Positions 18,344-26,031 of a stretch of DNA of 42,762 nt are shown one piece after another (within the stretch, counting starts at the first letter, position 1; each line of letters begins with the position of its first letter). The DNA is from a virus, in the IMG/VR virus record IMGVR_UViG_3300030331_005930, positions 1 to 42,762 of that record, one strand, 5' to 3'. Below the pieces are notes generated by a model that made no database searches, was not told where the DNA came from, and saw nothing but the letters and a program-made list of their open reading frames with translations. Made by a program: the position numbers and the translations under genes.

Positions 18344-19723
18344 TTACACGTCCTTTATCTTTGAGTCAGGGCCTACAAATGTTTTAATACACGACATTAC
18401 GTTGTAATACTTATCTTTTGTAAACATATGTCTTACCTTAGTTACAAACCATCTACCTAATAACTTTTTATCAGAAATATCTTCTCTGTTATTTCTCTTA
18501 AAAACATCGATAAACTTACCAGCTTTTCTAGCTGTATCACCAATGTTATCGATAGCTAATTGTAGATTATAAAAGGTTAAGTTAGATACCATTTGTGCTT
18601 TTGCTATGTTCCTAACATGTTCTTTTTTATAAGGGAGAATAAACGGCTTAAAGATATTACTTTTTGCTTCATTTAGCGGTAAGAAAGGTTTAGGAACGCC
18701 CCCCACGCACTTAAAGACATCAACAAAAGACTTAGTCCATGCATCTTTAACATCTTTGATAGTCATTAACTCCTTAACCTCTATACCTAATAATCGATTA
18801 GTAGTAGATATTGAATAATTAGTAAAGAATTCATTACTCCAAGTTACCATAGGAGTAGTAAAGTTTGTGCTCTTTAATGCATTTGTGTATTCGTTAACCT
18901 GTACACCTTCATCAATAGGATTACTCTTTACCGTTCCAACATTTTTATCATTAGTTAGATCACCAACACCAAACGCTTCCTGCACTAAGTCAGAATTTTC
19001 ACCAAAAATTTTACTTATAGGCCGTAGTTGGTATTTTTTAGTTACCCTGTCATAAGTTAACATACCTTGACATGCTAGATCCCCATCAATAAAATAATAC
19101 AATCTTAACAAGTATTTGATTAGATCTGAATATCTAAACGAAATAGGAGGTATAATATATTCTGGAAAGTTATCTATTACCATGTCGCCTGGCTCCCAGT
19201 TCTCTTCATCAATGCAACCCGGTCCAATAACCTCTTCTAAAATTTCCATGATTATATCACCGATAGCGACACCCTCGCTACCTCTACCACCACCACCGTA
19301 TCTCTTACCATATGGAATTTGTTCATTTAACTTAAAGTAATTCTCTTCTATTAAAGTGTATGTTTTAAAGTTGTTAGTTCTATCCGTTTTAGAAACACTA
19401 TTCTGCTCATTAGCAATTACAAAAACATACTCCAATGTAATTTCTTCTTTCGGTCTCTTATCTTTAGTATTATATAAAATTATACTAAATTTATCCCTAC
19501 CATCACCCCTTGTAAATACAGTGTTCTCAACATAATCTAATGGGTTGTTAACAGTAACAGAAGCATTTGCAAATGGCTCAAAAAAGTTTTCTTCTAGTTC
19601 AAACGACACAACAGCAGATTTTGTAAATTCAATCTTCCCCGGACCTTCTGTACTTGGTCCTGTTAGGCTAAATTTACAATAAAAATCAGTCCCGTTAATG
19701 GGAAATATAGGTTCCGTTGGCAT
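18344..19723 (-). CDS. 27: Baseplate hub protein, gp27-like
   Basis: A 459-aa protein with the tube-like hub layout of the gp27/gpD group: N-terminal beta domain (GTDFYCKFSLTGPS, then VSFELEENFFEPFANASVTV), an inserted Gly-rich loop (GKRYGGGGRGSEGVAIGDI) and a second domain with DGDLACQGMLTYDRVTKKY. gp27-type hubs form the trimer at the baseplate centre that carries the spike and docks the tube. Its ATG overlaps the gp53-like stop by 1 nt. The homology is by pattern and synteny and not exact, so moderate confidence. T4 gp27 is 391 aa. Confidence 0.65.
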   Translation of the reverse strand: MPTEPIFPINGTDFYCKFSLTGPSTEGPGKIEFTKSAVVSFELEENFFEPFANASVTVNNPLDYVENTVFTRGDGRDKFSIILYNTKDKRPKEEITLEYVFVIANEQNSVSKTDRTNNFKTYTLIEENYFKLNEQIPYGKRYGGGGRGSEGVAIGDIIMEILEEVIGPGCIDEENWEPGDMVIDNFPEYIIPPISFRYSDLIKYLLRLYYFIDGDLACQGMLTYDRVTKKYQLRPISKIFGENSDLVQEAFGVGDLTNDKNVGTVKSNPIDEGVQVNEYTNALKSTNFTTPMVTWSNEFFTNYSISTTNRLLGIEVKELMTIKDVKDAWTKSFVDVFKCVGGVPKPFLPLNEAKSNIFKPFILPYKKEHVRNIAKAQMVSNLTFYNLQLAIDNIGDTARKAGKFIDVFKRNNREDISDKKLLGRWFVTKVRHMFTKDKYYNVMSCIKTFVGPDSKIKDV

Positions 19724-20130
19724 TAGAAGTGTCTATTACTAAAGGCAGTTGTATCAGTAATTTGCTGATAAATTAAAGCTCTATCTGCTTTCTTGATATA
19801 CTTTAATTGCATCCCACCTTCAGCATAAAATTTATTTTTAAGTAGGGGTTTGTTTAATAGATAAATCATCCACCAACTTTCAATATCACCGTACAATGTA
19901 TGTGACGTTGTTGTTAATGGCTCTCTCGCTTGCACGGTGTATAAATCCAGAAGCATTGGATCTATGTTATCTGGAAATTCAATTTTATTTAGAATATTAT
20001 AAAAATAAAACTGCTTACCATTTTTACCTTCAGTATATATTCTGAATATTCTTTCATAGCGCGTCAATGGAAGCGATTCTAATTCTTCTATGTCGTCTTG
20101 ATATTTTCCTGTTGTACCTGTTAAACTCAT
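19723..20130 (-). CDS. 53: Baseplate wedge protein, gp53-like
   Basis: A 135-aa protein with the gp53-type segment YGDIESWWMIYLLNKPLL at about residues 80-97, matching the YGD-x-x-WW pattern of gp53/LysM-like wedge proteins, preceded by RYERIFRIYTEGKN. In T4, gp53 glues wedges together around the hub. T4 gp53 is about 196 aa, so this one is shorter. An ATTAAATA sits upstream but 11 nt from the ATG, twice the usual gap, so its promoter role is uncertain. The gene overlaps the gp27-like gene by 1 nt. Confidence 0.7.
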   Translation of the reverse strand: MSLTGTTGKYQDDIEELESLPLTRYERIFRIYTEGKNGKQFYFYNILNKIEFPDNIDPMLLDLYTVQAREPLTTTSHTLYGDIESWWMIYLLNKPLLKNKFYAEGGMQLKYIKKADRALIYQQITDTTAFSNRHF

Positions 20131-20141
20131 AATAATTTTTT

Positions 20142-20149
20142 TATTTAAT
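20142..20149 (-). promoter_or_regulatory. Possible late promoter element, off-spacing
   Basis: Reverse strand ATTAAATA, but 11 nt before ATG 20130 where other sites have 5-7. It would give an mRNA with a leader of about 5 nt, or may be chance. Confidence 0.3.
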
Positions 20150-21299
20150 AGCTAGGTGGTAATGGGTTCGTAACTAGTGTTGATTCGCCACCAGTCACTG
20201 TAGTAGTTGTTATTCTTGTTGTAGTAGGTGTGGTCGTCGTAACTGTAGTAGTTGTTGATGTTGTTGATGTTGGATTTGCTTGCTGCCTCAATTCGCCAAG
20301 AGCTTGAGCGCGCTCTCTTTGATATTCGCCACCAGATTGACTTGGTGTTTGTACCATTTTCATAAAATTAGCTGCTTCTACGGTTAAGGATGTAAAACTC
20401 ATACTAACAACATAAGCTTCTGGAGTGATAACACCATTGATTTTTCTTCTCTGTCCAAGTAATGAAACATTAAAATTATCTAAAGAAGCCCACTCAATAT
20501 ATCTTAATCCAGGTATCTCAACATGATAGATAGCCGGAAATGTCATACCTAAAGGACCAAGTCTTGTAGGTCTATTTATTGTAGTCCACTCCTTTATAAA
20601 CTCAGCATTTTTAGCTGGCGCATCATCATTTAAAGTATTTGACAAAACAAACTGAAACTCTACCCCTTGATCAGTATTTCCATACTGATAGAACTTAGGT
20701 GTTTCAATATAACTACCAGGTGCGCCAAATGTCTTAGCTCCACCCATTGTATCTTTCATACTTGTAAGACCTGCTGCAAATTTTTCTTTAGTAAGTAGAT
20801 CACCTATACCACCGCCTTTTATTGCTTCAAAGCCAGCTGATGCAAGATTACCTATATTTTCAACAAGACCACCGCCAACAGAGAGAAGGCCTTTTCCTAG
20901 CTCTACTCCACCTCCTACAATCTTTTCACCAGCACCAGCTAAGTTCTCAATGTTCTCTGCTCCAATCATTTTTGCACCTCTTTGACTTATTGGAGAGAAA
21001 GAATCTGCATACTCGTTACTGAATGCCCGATATGCATCAGTAAAGAATGGAAAGAAAGAAGTACCTAATTTTTCAGCTCCTTTATATATACCTCTGTAAA
21101 ATGCAATTCCCGGATCTTCACCCTCGGCTAACATACTATCTAACTGTACAGTGTTTAAGTACCCGTCTATAAATTGCTGTAATTGGTTATTATCAAGCTG
21201 ATGAGCAACAACTATAGCGCAAGGAGCCTCTTCACGAAGAGGTGAATTTCTTGGAACTGATGTCCAATCATATTCTCTTACTATATCAAAGTCTGCCAT
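20145..21299 (-). CDS. 48: Tail tube cap / baseplate-tube junction protein, gp48-like
   Basis: A 384-aa protein (T4 gp48 is 364). Residues about 255-320 hold the family-like segment: PAIYHVEIPGLRYIEWASLD, then NVSLLGQRRKI, then PEAYVVSMSFTSLTVEA. Residues about 110-190 are Gly/Ala-rich and low in complexity (GGGVELGKGLLSVGGGLVEN). The C-terminus is an extreme Thr tract near residues 342-370 (TSTTSTTTTVTTTTPTTT), likely a disordered, surface-exposed or glycosylatable tail. gp48 caps the hub and starts tube growth around the tape measure. Its own late promoter lies 5 nt before the ATG. Confidence 0.75.
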   Translation of the reverse strand: MADFDIVREYDWTSVPRNSPLREEAPCAIVVAHQLDNNQLQQFIDGYLNTVQLDSMLAEGEDPGIAFYRGIYKGAEKLGTSFFPFFTDAYRAFSNEYADSFSPISQRGAKMIGAENIENLAGAGEKIVGGGVELGKGLLSVGGGLVENIGNLASAGFEAIKGGGIGDLLTKEKFAAGLTSMKDTMGGAKTFGAPGSYIETPKFYQYGNTDQGVEFQFVLSNTLNDDAPAKNAEFIKEWTTINRPTRLGPLGMTFPAIYHVEIPGLRYIEWASLDNFNVSLLGQRRKINGVITPEAYVVSMSFTSLTVEAANFMKMVQTPSQSGGEYQRERAQALGELRQQANPTSTTSTTTTVTTTTPTTTRITTTTVTGGESTLVTNPLPPSY

Positions 21300-21304
21300 A
21301 ATAA

Positions 21305-21311
21305 TATTTAT
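21305..21311 (-). promoter_or_regulatory. T4-type late promoter element (gp48), overlapping upstream stop
   Basis: Reverse strand CATAAATA, then 5 nt, then ATG 21299. The TAA inside the motif (21308-21310) is the stop codon of the tape measure gene. Confidence 0.7.
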
Positions 21312-23269
21312 GTGAGGGTTCCAGGTGTATGCATACTATAAGCTGAATTATAAAACTCTACTCTACTATCTACCATCGATGGTCCATCGGGGCTACCCTG
21401 TGCTTTAGGCATACTATCATTACCACTTGGTACTGGTATAGCACGTGCTCCACCAGAGCCACCACCGGCTAGCTTAGCTGTAAGCTTTACCAAAGCCTGT
21501 AGATAGGCGTTAGAAGTTCTAATTTCACTCGTAATAGAGTCAATGTTAGAAACTTTTACTGGCTGCGCGCCAACTCCAACAGAGGTTGGTATGCTACGTG
21601 AAATTAATTTATCTAATGCACCCCCGCTTTTAGCTCCTAAAATATCATCCTTACTATCAAACTTTATGAACTTACCGCTCCTAAACATAAAGTCTTCTGC
21701 ATATGGTATTTTTCCTTGTGATTGTGGAGAGTACATATTTGTGGCTCTAGGGTCGTTTATTATTGCATCAAGCTTTACTTTTTCTCTTAATTTTTTCTGC
21801 TTAGCAGTCTCACCTAACGCCTTGTAGGCTTCATCTTCTGACATACCCGACTCTATCATTTTCATTATTGCTGCGCCTCGTTTTTCAGCTTCTGCTTTTT
21901 CTCTTTCGAAACGATTTGCGTTCCTCCTCATAAACTCTTGTGCTTTTTCATCTCCACGAGCTGCCTTTGCCGCCATAAGAGCATTTACAGCTGGTTGCAT
22001 TTCTTCTTTATCAAATTTAAGCATTACCTTTTCAAGGCGATCTAACTCTGCTTGCTCTTCATCATTAATACCTCTACCAAATCCAAGAATCCCTCCTGTA
22101 GCAGAGTATTCATAGTACTTATCGTTATATTGCTTACTAAGTGATTGTTGTTTTACTCTTAATTCACTAACAAAAGCACCAAGCGGGTCCCCACCTTTTG
22201 CCTTAGCCATCGCGTCAGCCTTTATTTTATCTATCATGCTGGCATGCTGCGCTGTAGCCTTATTATGTGATTCTTCTGCTTCACCCCAAGCCTTATTGAC
22301 ATCATAAACGCCCTTCGCCATCATCCCAACATCAGCTGCTAGCAACACCCAACCTACCCCGGGTACAAATCTTCCACCTATTTTAGCAGCAGTCTTACCA
22401 ACAGTCTTAGCAGCAGTTTTCTTAGCTGCATCTTTAGTTGCTTTCTTAGTTGCTTGCTTTGCTGCATCTTTTGACTTATCGACAGCCTTCTTTGCATCCG
22501 GCTTTGGCTTTGTCGTCTTTGCATCCGGCTTTGGCTTTGTCGTCTTTGCATCCGGCTTTGGTTTCTTTGGTTGCTTCTTCTTATCAGCATCTTGTTTCTT
22601 TTGCTGTTTCTTCTTATCAGCATCTTGCTTCTTTTGCGCCTTCTTTTTATCGCGATCAGCTTTCTTTTGCGCTTTCTTTTGTTTTTTTGCTTCCTTTCTT
22701 GCTTTCCTACCTAACAAACGAGATGCCAACGTACCTCCACCTAACCCCAGTCCCCCGAGGAGAGGACCTAACATGTCTTTAAGACTATCAAGTATACCAT
22801 CAAATAAACCACCACCGGGGTCGTCACCACCACCGGGACCTCCTTTACCAAACTTACCACTAGCTAATTGCTTAAGAAGCCTGTTCATCTCCTCTTGACC
22901 AGCTAAAGCTGCTTTTGCAGCAGGATCTAAAACCTTTGTTTCGCCCTTTTTATCAGGCTTTAACTGCTGCATTACCTTATAAAAGGTCTTTGTAAACAAA
23001 GTATATTCGGCTGTTAATCTAGGCCTATCACGTCCAAGGTTTGCTGATTTAGGTTTTTCTTGTTTTTGAAGATATTTGTAAGCAATTTCAGTCGATAACC
23101 TTACTTGATCTGCATCTACCTCATTAGAATTTTGCTTATCAAAAGTAGATCCTTTAGATTTTACTATATTTTTAGTAACAGAATCATCACCCACAGCAGG
23201 AGCTGTGTTCATTTTACCTAGCGTATCTAGGATTGTGTTTAAAGCAATTAATATCTTTGGATCATCCAC
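21308..23269 (-). CDS. 29: Tail tape measure protein, gp29-like
   Basis: GTG start at 23269, chosen because the late promoter lies 5 nt upstream and no in-frame ATG fits. 653 aa. Layout: N-terminal 125 residues, Gly-rich linker (GKGGPGGGDDPGGG), hydrophobic Leu/Gly stretch (LLGGLGLGGG), then about 100 Lys/Ala/Gln-rich residues with tandem repeats (KKKQDADKKKQ; KPKPDAKTT about three times), a hydrophobic segment (RFVPGVGWVLLAADVG) and a helical Glu/Lys-rich C-terminus. This is the usual look of a tape measure, which sets tube length and helps DNA entry. It lies between gp26-like and gp48-like genes, the expected place. Confidence 0.75.
   Translation of the reverse strand: MDDPKILIALNTILDTLGKMNTAPAVGDDSVTKNIVKSKGSTFDKQNSNEVDADQVRLSTEIAYKYLQKQEKPKSANLGRDRPRLTAEYTLFTKTFYKVMQQLKPDKKGETKVLDPAAKAALAGQEEMNRLLKQLASGKFGKGGPGGGDDPGGGLFDGILDSLKDMLGPLLGGLGLGGGTLASRLLGRKARKEAKKQKKAQKKADRDKKKAQKKQDADKKKQQKKQDADKKKQPKKPKPDAKTTKPKPDAKTTKPKPDAKKAVDKSKDAAKQATKKATKDAAKKTAAKTVGKTAAKIGGRFVPGVGWVLLAADVGMMAKGVYDVNKAWGEAEESHNKATAQHASMIDKIKADAMAKAKGGDPLGAFVSELRVKQQSLSKQYNDKYYEYSATGGILGFGRGINDEEQAELDRLEKVMLKFDKEEMQPAVNALMAAKAARGDEKAQEFMRRNANRFEREKAEAEKRGAAIMKMIESGMSEDEAYKALGETAKQKKLREKVKLDAIINDPRATNMYSPQSQGKIPYAEDFMFRSGKFIKFDSKDDILGAKSGGALDKLISRSIPTSVGVGAQPVKVSNIDSITSEIRTSNAYLQALVKLTAKLAGGGSGGARAIPVPSGNDSMPKAQGSPDGPSMVDSRVEFYNSAYSMHTPGTLT
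22491..22562 (-). repeat. 27-bp tandem repeat, about 2.7 copies, in tape measure gene
   Basis: A 27-bp unit starts at 22491, 22518 and 22545 (the last partial), encoding repeated KPKPDAKTT. Two further near-identical blocks around 22575-22628 with 33-bp period encode KKKQ(Q)KKQDAD. Confidence 0.8.
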
Positions 23270-23274
23270 ATATA

Positions 23275-23281
23275 TATTTAT
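23275..23281 (-). promoter_or_regulatory. T4-type late promoter element (tape measure), overlapping upstream stop
   Basis: Reverse strand CATAAATA, then 5 nt, then GTG 23269. The TAA inside the motif (23278-23280) ends the gp26-like gene. Confidence 0.7.
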
Positions 23282-24039
23282 GCTTCAGCATTGGGGTCGA
23301 ATATATCGCCTTCAAAGAATGATGCACCAATTGTTACATAAGTATCACCTACAGCTAATATATCGGCTTCATATTTACCGATCTGTCTTAAGAAAGAGAC
23401 TAGCTGGTTATATACACTTAGCGGAAGCTTCTCGATTATGTCAATCCTATCTTGAATTTTAAGATCACTAAAAGCAACTACTTCATGTTTAATGGATATA
23501 GTGTGTATGTACTTAATTAACTCAAAAACAAAAACAGTACCAACAGTTTCAGAAACATCATCTGGATCAATTGTCTCTAGTTCTGTAATACAACTAGCAA
23601 TAATTTCATTCTCTTCTTTTAATGTTGGTATTCTCAACTTCAACTTAAGTGAATCAACAGTAATCTCTTTAGTATTCTCAAACTTTGCTTTTTCATTTTT
23701 ACAATTTTTGACAACATTATCTAACGATACATACTCATAATTATCAGCTAACACTCTGTCTCCGAGAGATTGCTTACGTAATTGTACAATAATAGGTACT
23801 CTATCATATGGGCATAACTTCTTTTCTTTAACATTTTCAAGTATAGCTTCATTTACTTTACGCGTAAACTCTAACGACCCCTGTACACCGCCAGTTGCAG
23901 TAGAAATAATATCTTTTTGCTGCTTAAGAGTTAGTGGTATCGTACTTACTTCTTTCCCTAATGAGGGTACGTATATATTAAAGTCTGTTTCAAGTTCTGC
24001 GAGCTTCTTGAGAAAGTCTTTTGCAGTGATATTATCCAT
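23278..24039 (-). CDS. 26: gp26-like baseplate hub / tail assembly protein (253 aa)
   Basis: The N-terminal half has the gp26-like layout: FNIYVPSLGKEVSTIPLTL, KQQKDIIS, then YDRVPIIVQLRKQSLGDR. In T4, gp26 is needed for hub assembly with gp51 and the tape measure gp29. The location immediately upstream of the tape measure is also where other phages encode tail assembly chaperones, so a chaperone role is the main alternative. The C-terminal half is acidic and helical. A late promoter sits 5 nt before the ATG. Confidence 0.6.
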   Translation of the reverse strand: MDNITAKDFLKKLAELETDFNIYVPSLGKEVSTIPLTLKQQKDIISTATGGVQGSLEFTRKVNEAILENVKEKKLCPYDRVPIIVQLRKQSLGDRVLADNYEYVSLDNVVKNCKNEKAKFENTKEITVDSLKLKLRIPTLKEENEIIASCITELETIDPDDVSETVGTVFVFELIKYIHTISIKHEVVAFSDLKIQDRIDIIEKLPLSVYNQLVSFLRQIGKYEADILAVGDTYVTIGASFFEGDIFDPNAEA

Positions 24040-24044
24040 ACACG

Positions 24045-24051
24045 TATTTAT
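24045..24051 (-). promoter_or_regulatory. T4-type late promoter element (gp26-like)
   Basis: Reverse strand AATAAATA, then 5 nt, then ATG 24039; it abuts the stop of the upstream gene. Confidence 0.7.
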
Positions 24052-24818
24052 TAACCTATAGTTTTTTGCAACTCAGCATTTTGCTCTTGCGACTCTTTCC
24101 TATACAGATTTAGATAATCTTCTATTTCGTAAAAGGTACTGTTAAGTAAAAAGTTTATATCTGAAAATCGTTTACTTAGTAAAAATAGATACTCTCTATA
24201 ATTTGCTTCATCTACACAATCAAATAAATTACTGATAAATACAGAAGAGTTATAATCTGTAAAGTCAATACTATCATTTTCAGGAAGAGGTGAATATACA
24301 AAATGTTCAGAATTGTTATCAATAAACGAGGTAATTACTGATAAGCAAGAAGGTGGTAAGTTAGATATAACATCCATATATTCATTATCTGGTAAATTAT
24401 CTAGGTCAATAATTTGATCATTTAATTTTATTTGCCTAACTACACTAAGCATAGTATCTGAATCAGTACATAATCTAGAAGGGTAGTCAAAAATAAATTC
24501 AAAGTTTTCATGCTTTACAGAAGATCGAATATCTGTCATTTGCGTAAACGGCTTGAGCATATATTCTAGGTCTACATTAACGAGTCTCTTTCCGCGTTGT
24601 ACAGACACTGAAGAATCAATACACTCACCTCTAAGTAGCATTAATGCTGCAAATTTTTCAATAGCATTTAACCCTTTGGTTAGTATAAAGCTCTCTAGAA
24701 ATTTAACCCTACCACTAAGCGAGTTTTTAAACCAGTGAAGTTGATTTATGTGTTTAAACCTAAAAACATTTAACTGTACCTTCTTTTTGTTAAAAGGTAT
24801 CTCAACTTCGTAGACCAT
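24051..24818 (-). CDS. gp51-like hub assembly protein or tail chaperone (255 aa)
   Basis: A 255-aa protein close in size to T4 gp51 (249) and directly upstream of gp26-like and tape measure genes, as expected for the gp51/26/29 group. Visible are VQLNVFRFKHINQLHWFKNS near the start, a central mixed region, and a C-terminus rich in aromatic and acidic residues (NSTFYEIEDYLNLYRKESQEQN) that resembles the tails of tail-assembly chaperones. It begins 5 nt after the preceding stop; only a degenerate TATATAA-like sequence precedes the ATG, so it may be read from the tube-like gene's promoter. The gp51 call is mainly by position. Confidence 0.5.
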   Translation of the reverse strand: MVYEVEIPFNKKKVQLNVFRFKHINQLHWFKNSLSGRVKFLESFILTKGLNAIEKFAALMLLRGECIDSSVSVQRGKRLVNVDLEYMLKPFTQMTDIRSSVKHENFEFIFDYPSRLCTDSDTMLSVVRQIKLNDQIIDLDNLPDNEYMDVISNLPPSCLSVITSFIDNNSEHFVYSPLPENDSIDFTDYNSSVFISNLFDCVDEANYREYLFLLSKRFSDINFLLNSTFYEIEDYLNLYRKESQEQNAELQKTIG

Positions 24819-24823
24819 ACATT

Positions 24824-25432
24824 TTATATAGGCGCGTAATTCTTAAATGCAAAAGTGACGCTTTTTTCTAAAAATGTCTCATTATCATAATCAATCGTAT
24901 AACCCTCAACACTAGTTGGAAAGACGTCTGTAAAGTTATACCCCTTACGTATTTCACCTTTATGGTTATATTGTCTTAGAATTACATTTGGACAGAGCAA
25001 TCCTCGATTAAGTAAACCATCAATACCAACCGCTATCATCCACGGTCTAAAGAAATTATGTTCTAAGTCATCATCTGTATCAAAGATATTTACACCTAGT
25101 GTTCTAGTTAGGAATCCTTGTCTTTTATTAACACCAAACGCTGGTAAAAATCCACCTAAGTTTACATCACCACCTGCCTCTAAAAACTCTGTAGTCTCGC
25201 CTGGTACAGTAACTTCACGCGCTACAAGTGTATTACCGTTTGCAACAAACTCCTCTGGTGTATTTTTAACACGCCACCTTTCACCAGCTTTTTCTAGAGC
25301 CTGGTCAACCTGACCCCTCACAGAATTTGCATTGGAAAACTCTATCTTCCAGAGCGTAGGGAGAGAGAGATAATATCGTGAGGGTCCTCCTACGCTATAA
25401 TTGCTAAGAAAATCGTATACTTCACCGGCCAT
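24824..25432 (-). CDS. Second tail-tube-fold protein (202 aa)
   Basis: A tail-tube-like protein: beta-rich with VPGETTEFLEAGG near residue 78, LGVNIFDTDDDLEHNFFRPW near 115, and a C-terminal VFPTSVEGYTIDYDN segment typical of gp19-type tubes (the a-x-P-t-s-v strand). It lies between the main tube gene and the chaperone-like genes. Possible roles are a tube-terminator or tube initiator (T4 gp54 also has a tube fold) or a second tube subunit. ATTAAATA stands 6 nt before the ATG. The family-level fold is likely; the exact role is unknown. Confidence 0.65.
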   Translation of the reverse strand: MAGEVYDFLSNYSVGGPSRYYLSLPTLWKIEFSNANSVRGQVDQALEKAGERWRVKNTPEEFVANGNTLVAREVTVPGETTEFLEAGGDVNLGGFLPAFGVNKRQGFLTRTLGVNIFDTDDDLEHNFFRPWMIAVGIDGLLNRGLLCPNVILRQYNHKGEIRKGYNFTDVFPTSVEGYTIDYDNETFLEKSVTFAFKNYAPI

Positions 25433-25438
25433 TAATAT

Positions 25439-25446
25439 TATTTAAT
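25439..25446 (-). promoter_or_regulatory. Late promoter element, ATTAAATA variant
   Basis: Reverse strand ATTAAATA, then 6 nt, then ATG 25432. Confidence 0.6.
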
Positions 25447-25470
25447 CGGCAAATCGGATAAAGAAATGGT

Positions 25471-26007
25471 CTAACTAAAGTCTCTATAGAAGTGATAAGC
25501 AAATGTTGTAGAGAAGTTTAATACATCACCAGTACCGTCAGCAATTGAATATTCAATGTCACTAATCTCTCTAATTGATGCTCCAACGAGCTCAATGTTT
25601 CTAACATCATTTAAGTTTTTATCAATTTGTACTAAGTTAATGACTGACTCTTCTCCTGGCATGCCATATTGTCCAAGAGATGTTTCATTGTTAAACACTG
25701 CTCTTGAAGCTGCTTCTAATTTAGTTCTTAACTCACAATTTTCATCATGATAGAATTCAATCGAATAACCAGCAGCGTTAGCGTATGTTGCTCTCCCTGG
25801 TACTTGGAATTCTTGCCCGAAGTAATTAACATTGACGTTATCAATGTTTCTTCCCGGTAATGATGCCGTCCTAGCATATACTAGGTCATCTTCCCCGTTA
25901 AAACTAATTCCACCGATTAAGTCTATTTGCCTTACTCGAAATAGAAAGTCACGAGAAAATTGCTTTGCTGCAGCTCTGGTAAAGAAGTTCTGAATAGTTG
26001 TTGCCAT
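25471..26007 (-). CDS. 19: Tail tube protein, gp19-like
   Basis: A 178-aa tube subunit (T4 gp19 is 163). It begins ATTIQNFFTRAAAKQFSRD, with LVYARTASLPGRNIDNVNVN at about 42-61 and FQVPGRATYANAAGYSIEFY near 68-87, the pattern of the tube domain entering its long loop and central strands. It sits directly after the sheath gene, the T4 order 18-19. Tube rings stack on gp48/54 and form the DNA conduit. It has a late promoter variant 5 nt before the ATG. Confidence 0.85.
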   Translation of the reverse strand: MATTIQNFFTRAAAKQFSRDFLFRVRQIDLIGGISFNGEDDLVYARTASLPGRNIDNVNVNYFGQEFQVPGRATYANAAGYSIEFYHDENCELRTKLEAASRAVFNNETSLGQYGMPGEESVINLVQIDKNLNDVRNIELVGASIREISDIEYSIADGTGDVLNFSTTFAYHFYRDFS

Positions 26008-26012
26008 AATAT

Positions 26013-26020
26013 TATTTAAT
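26013..26020 (-). promoter_or_regulatory. Late promoter element, ATTAAATA variant (gp19)
   Basis: Reverse strand ATTAAATA, then ATATT (5 nt), then ATG 26007; the same 5-nt spacer sequence precedes the 198-aa gene at 14562. Confidence 0.6.
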
Positions 26021-26031
26021 AGTTTGATTCA

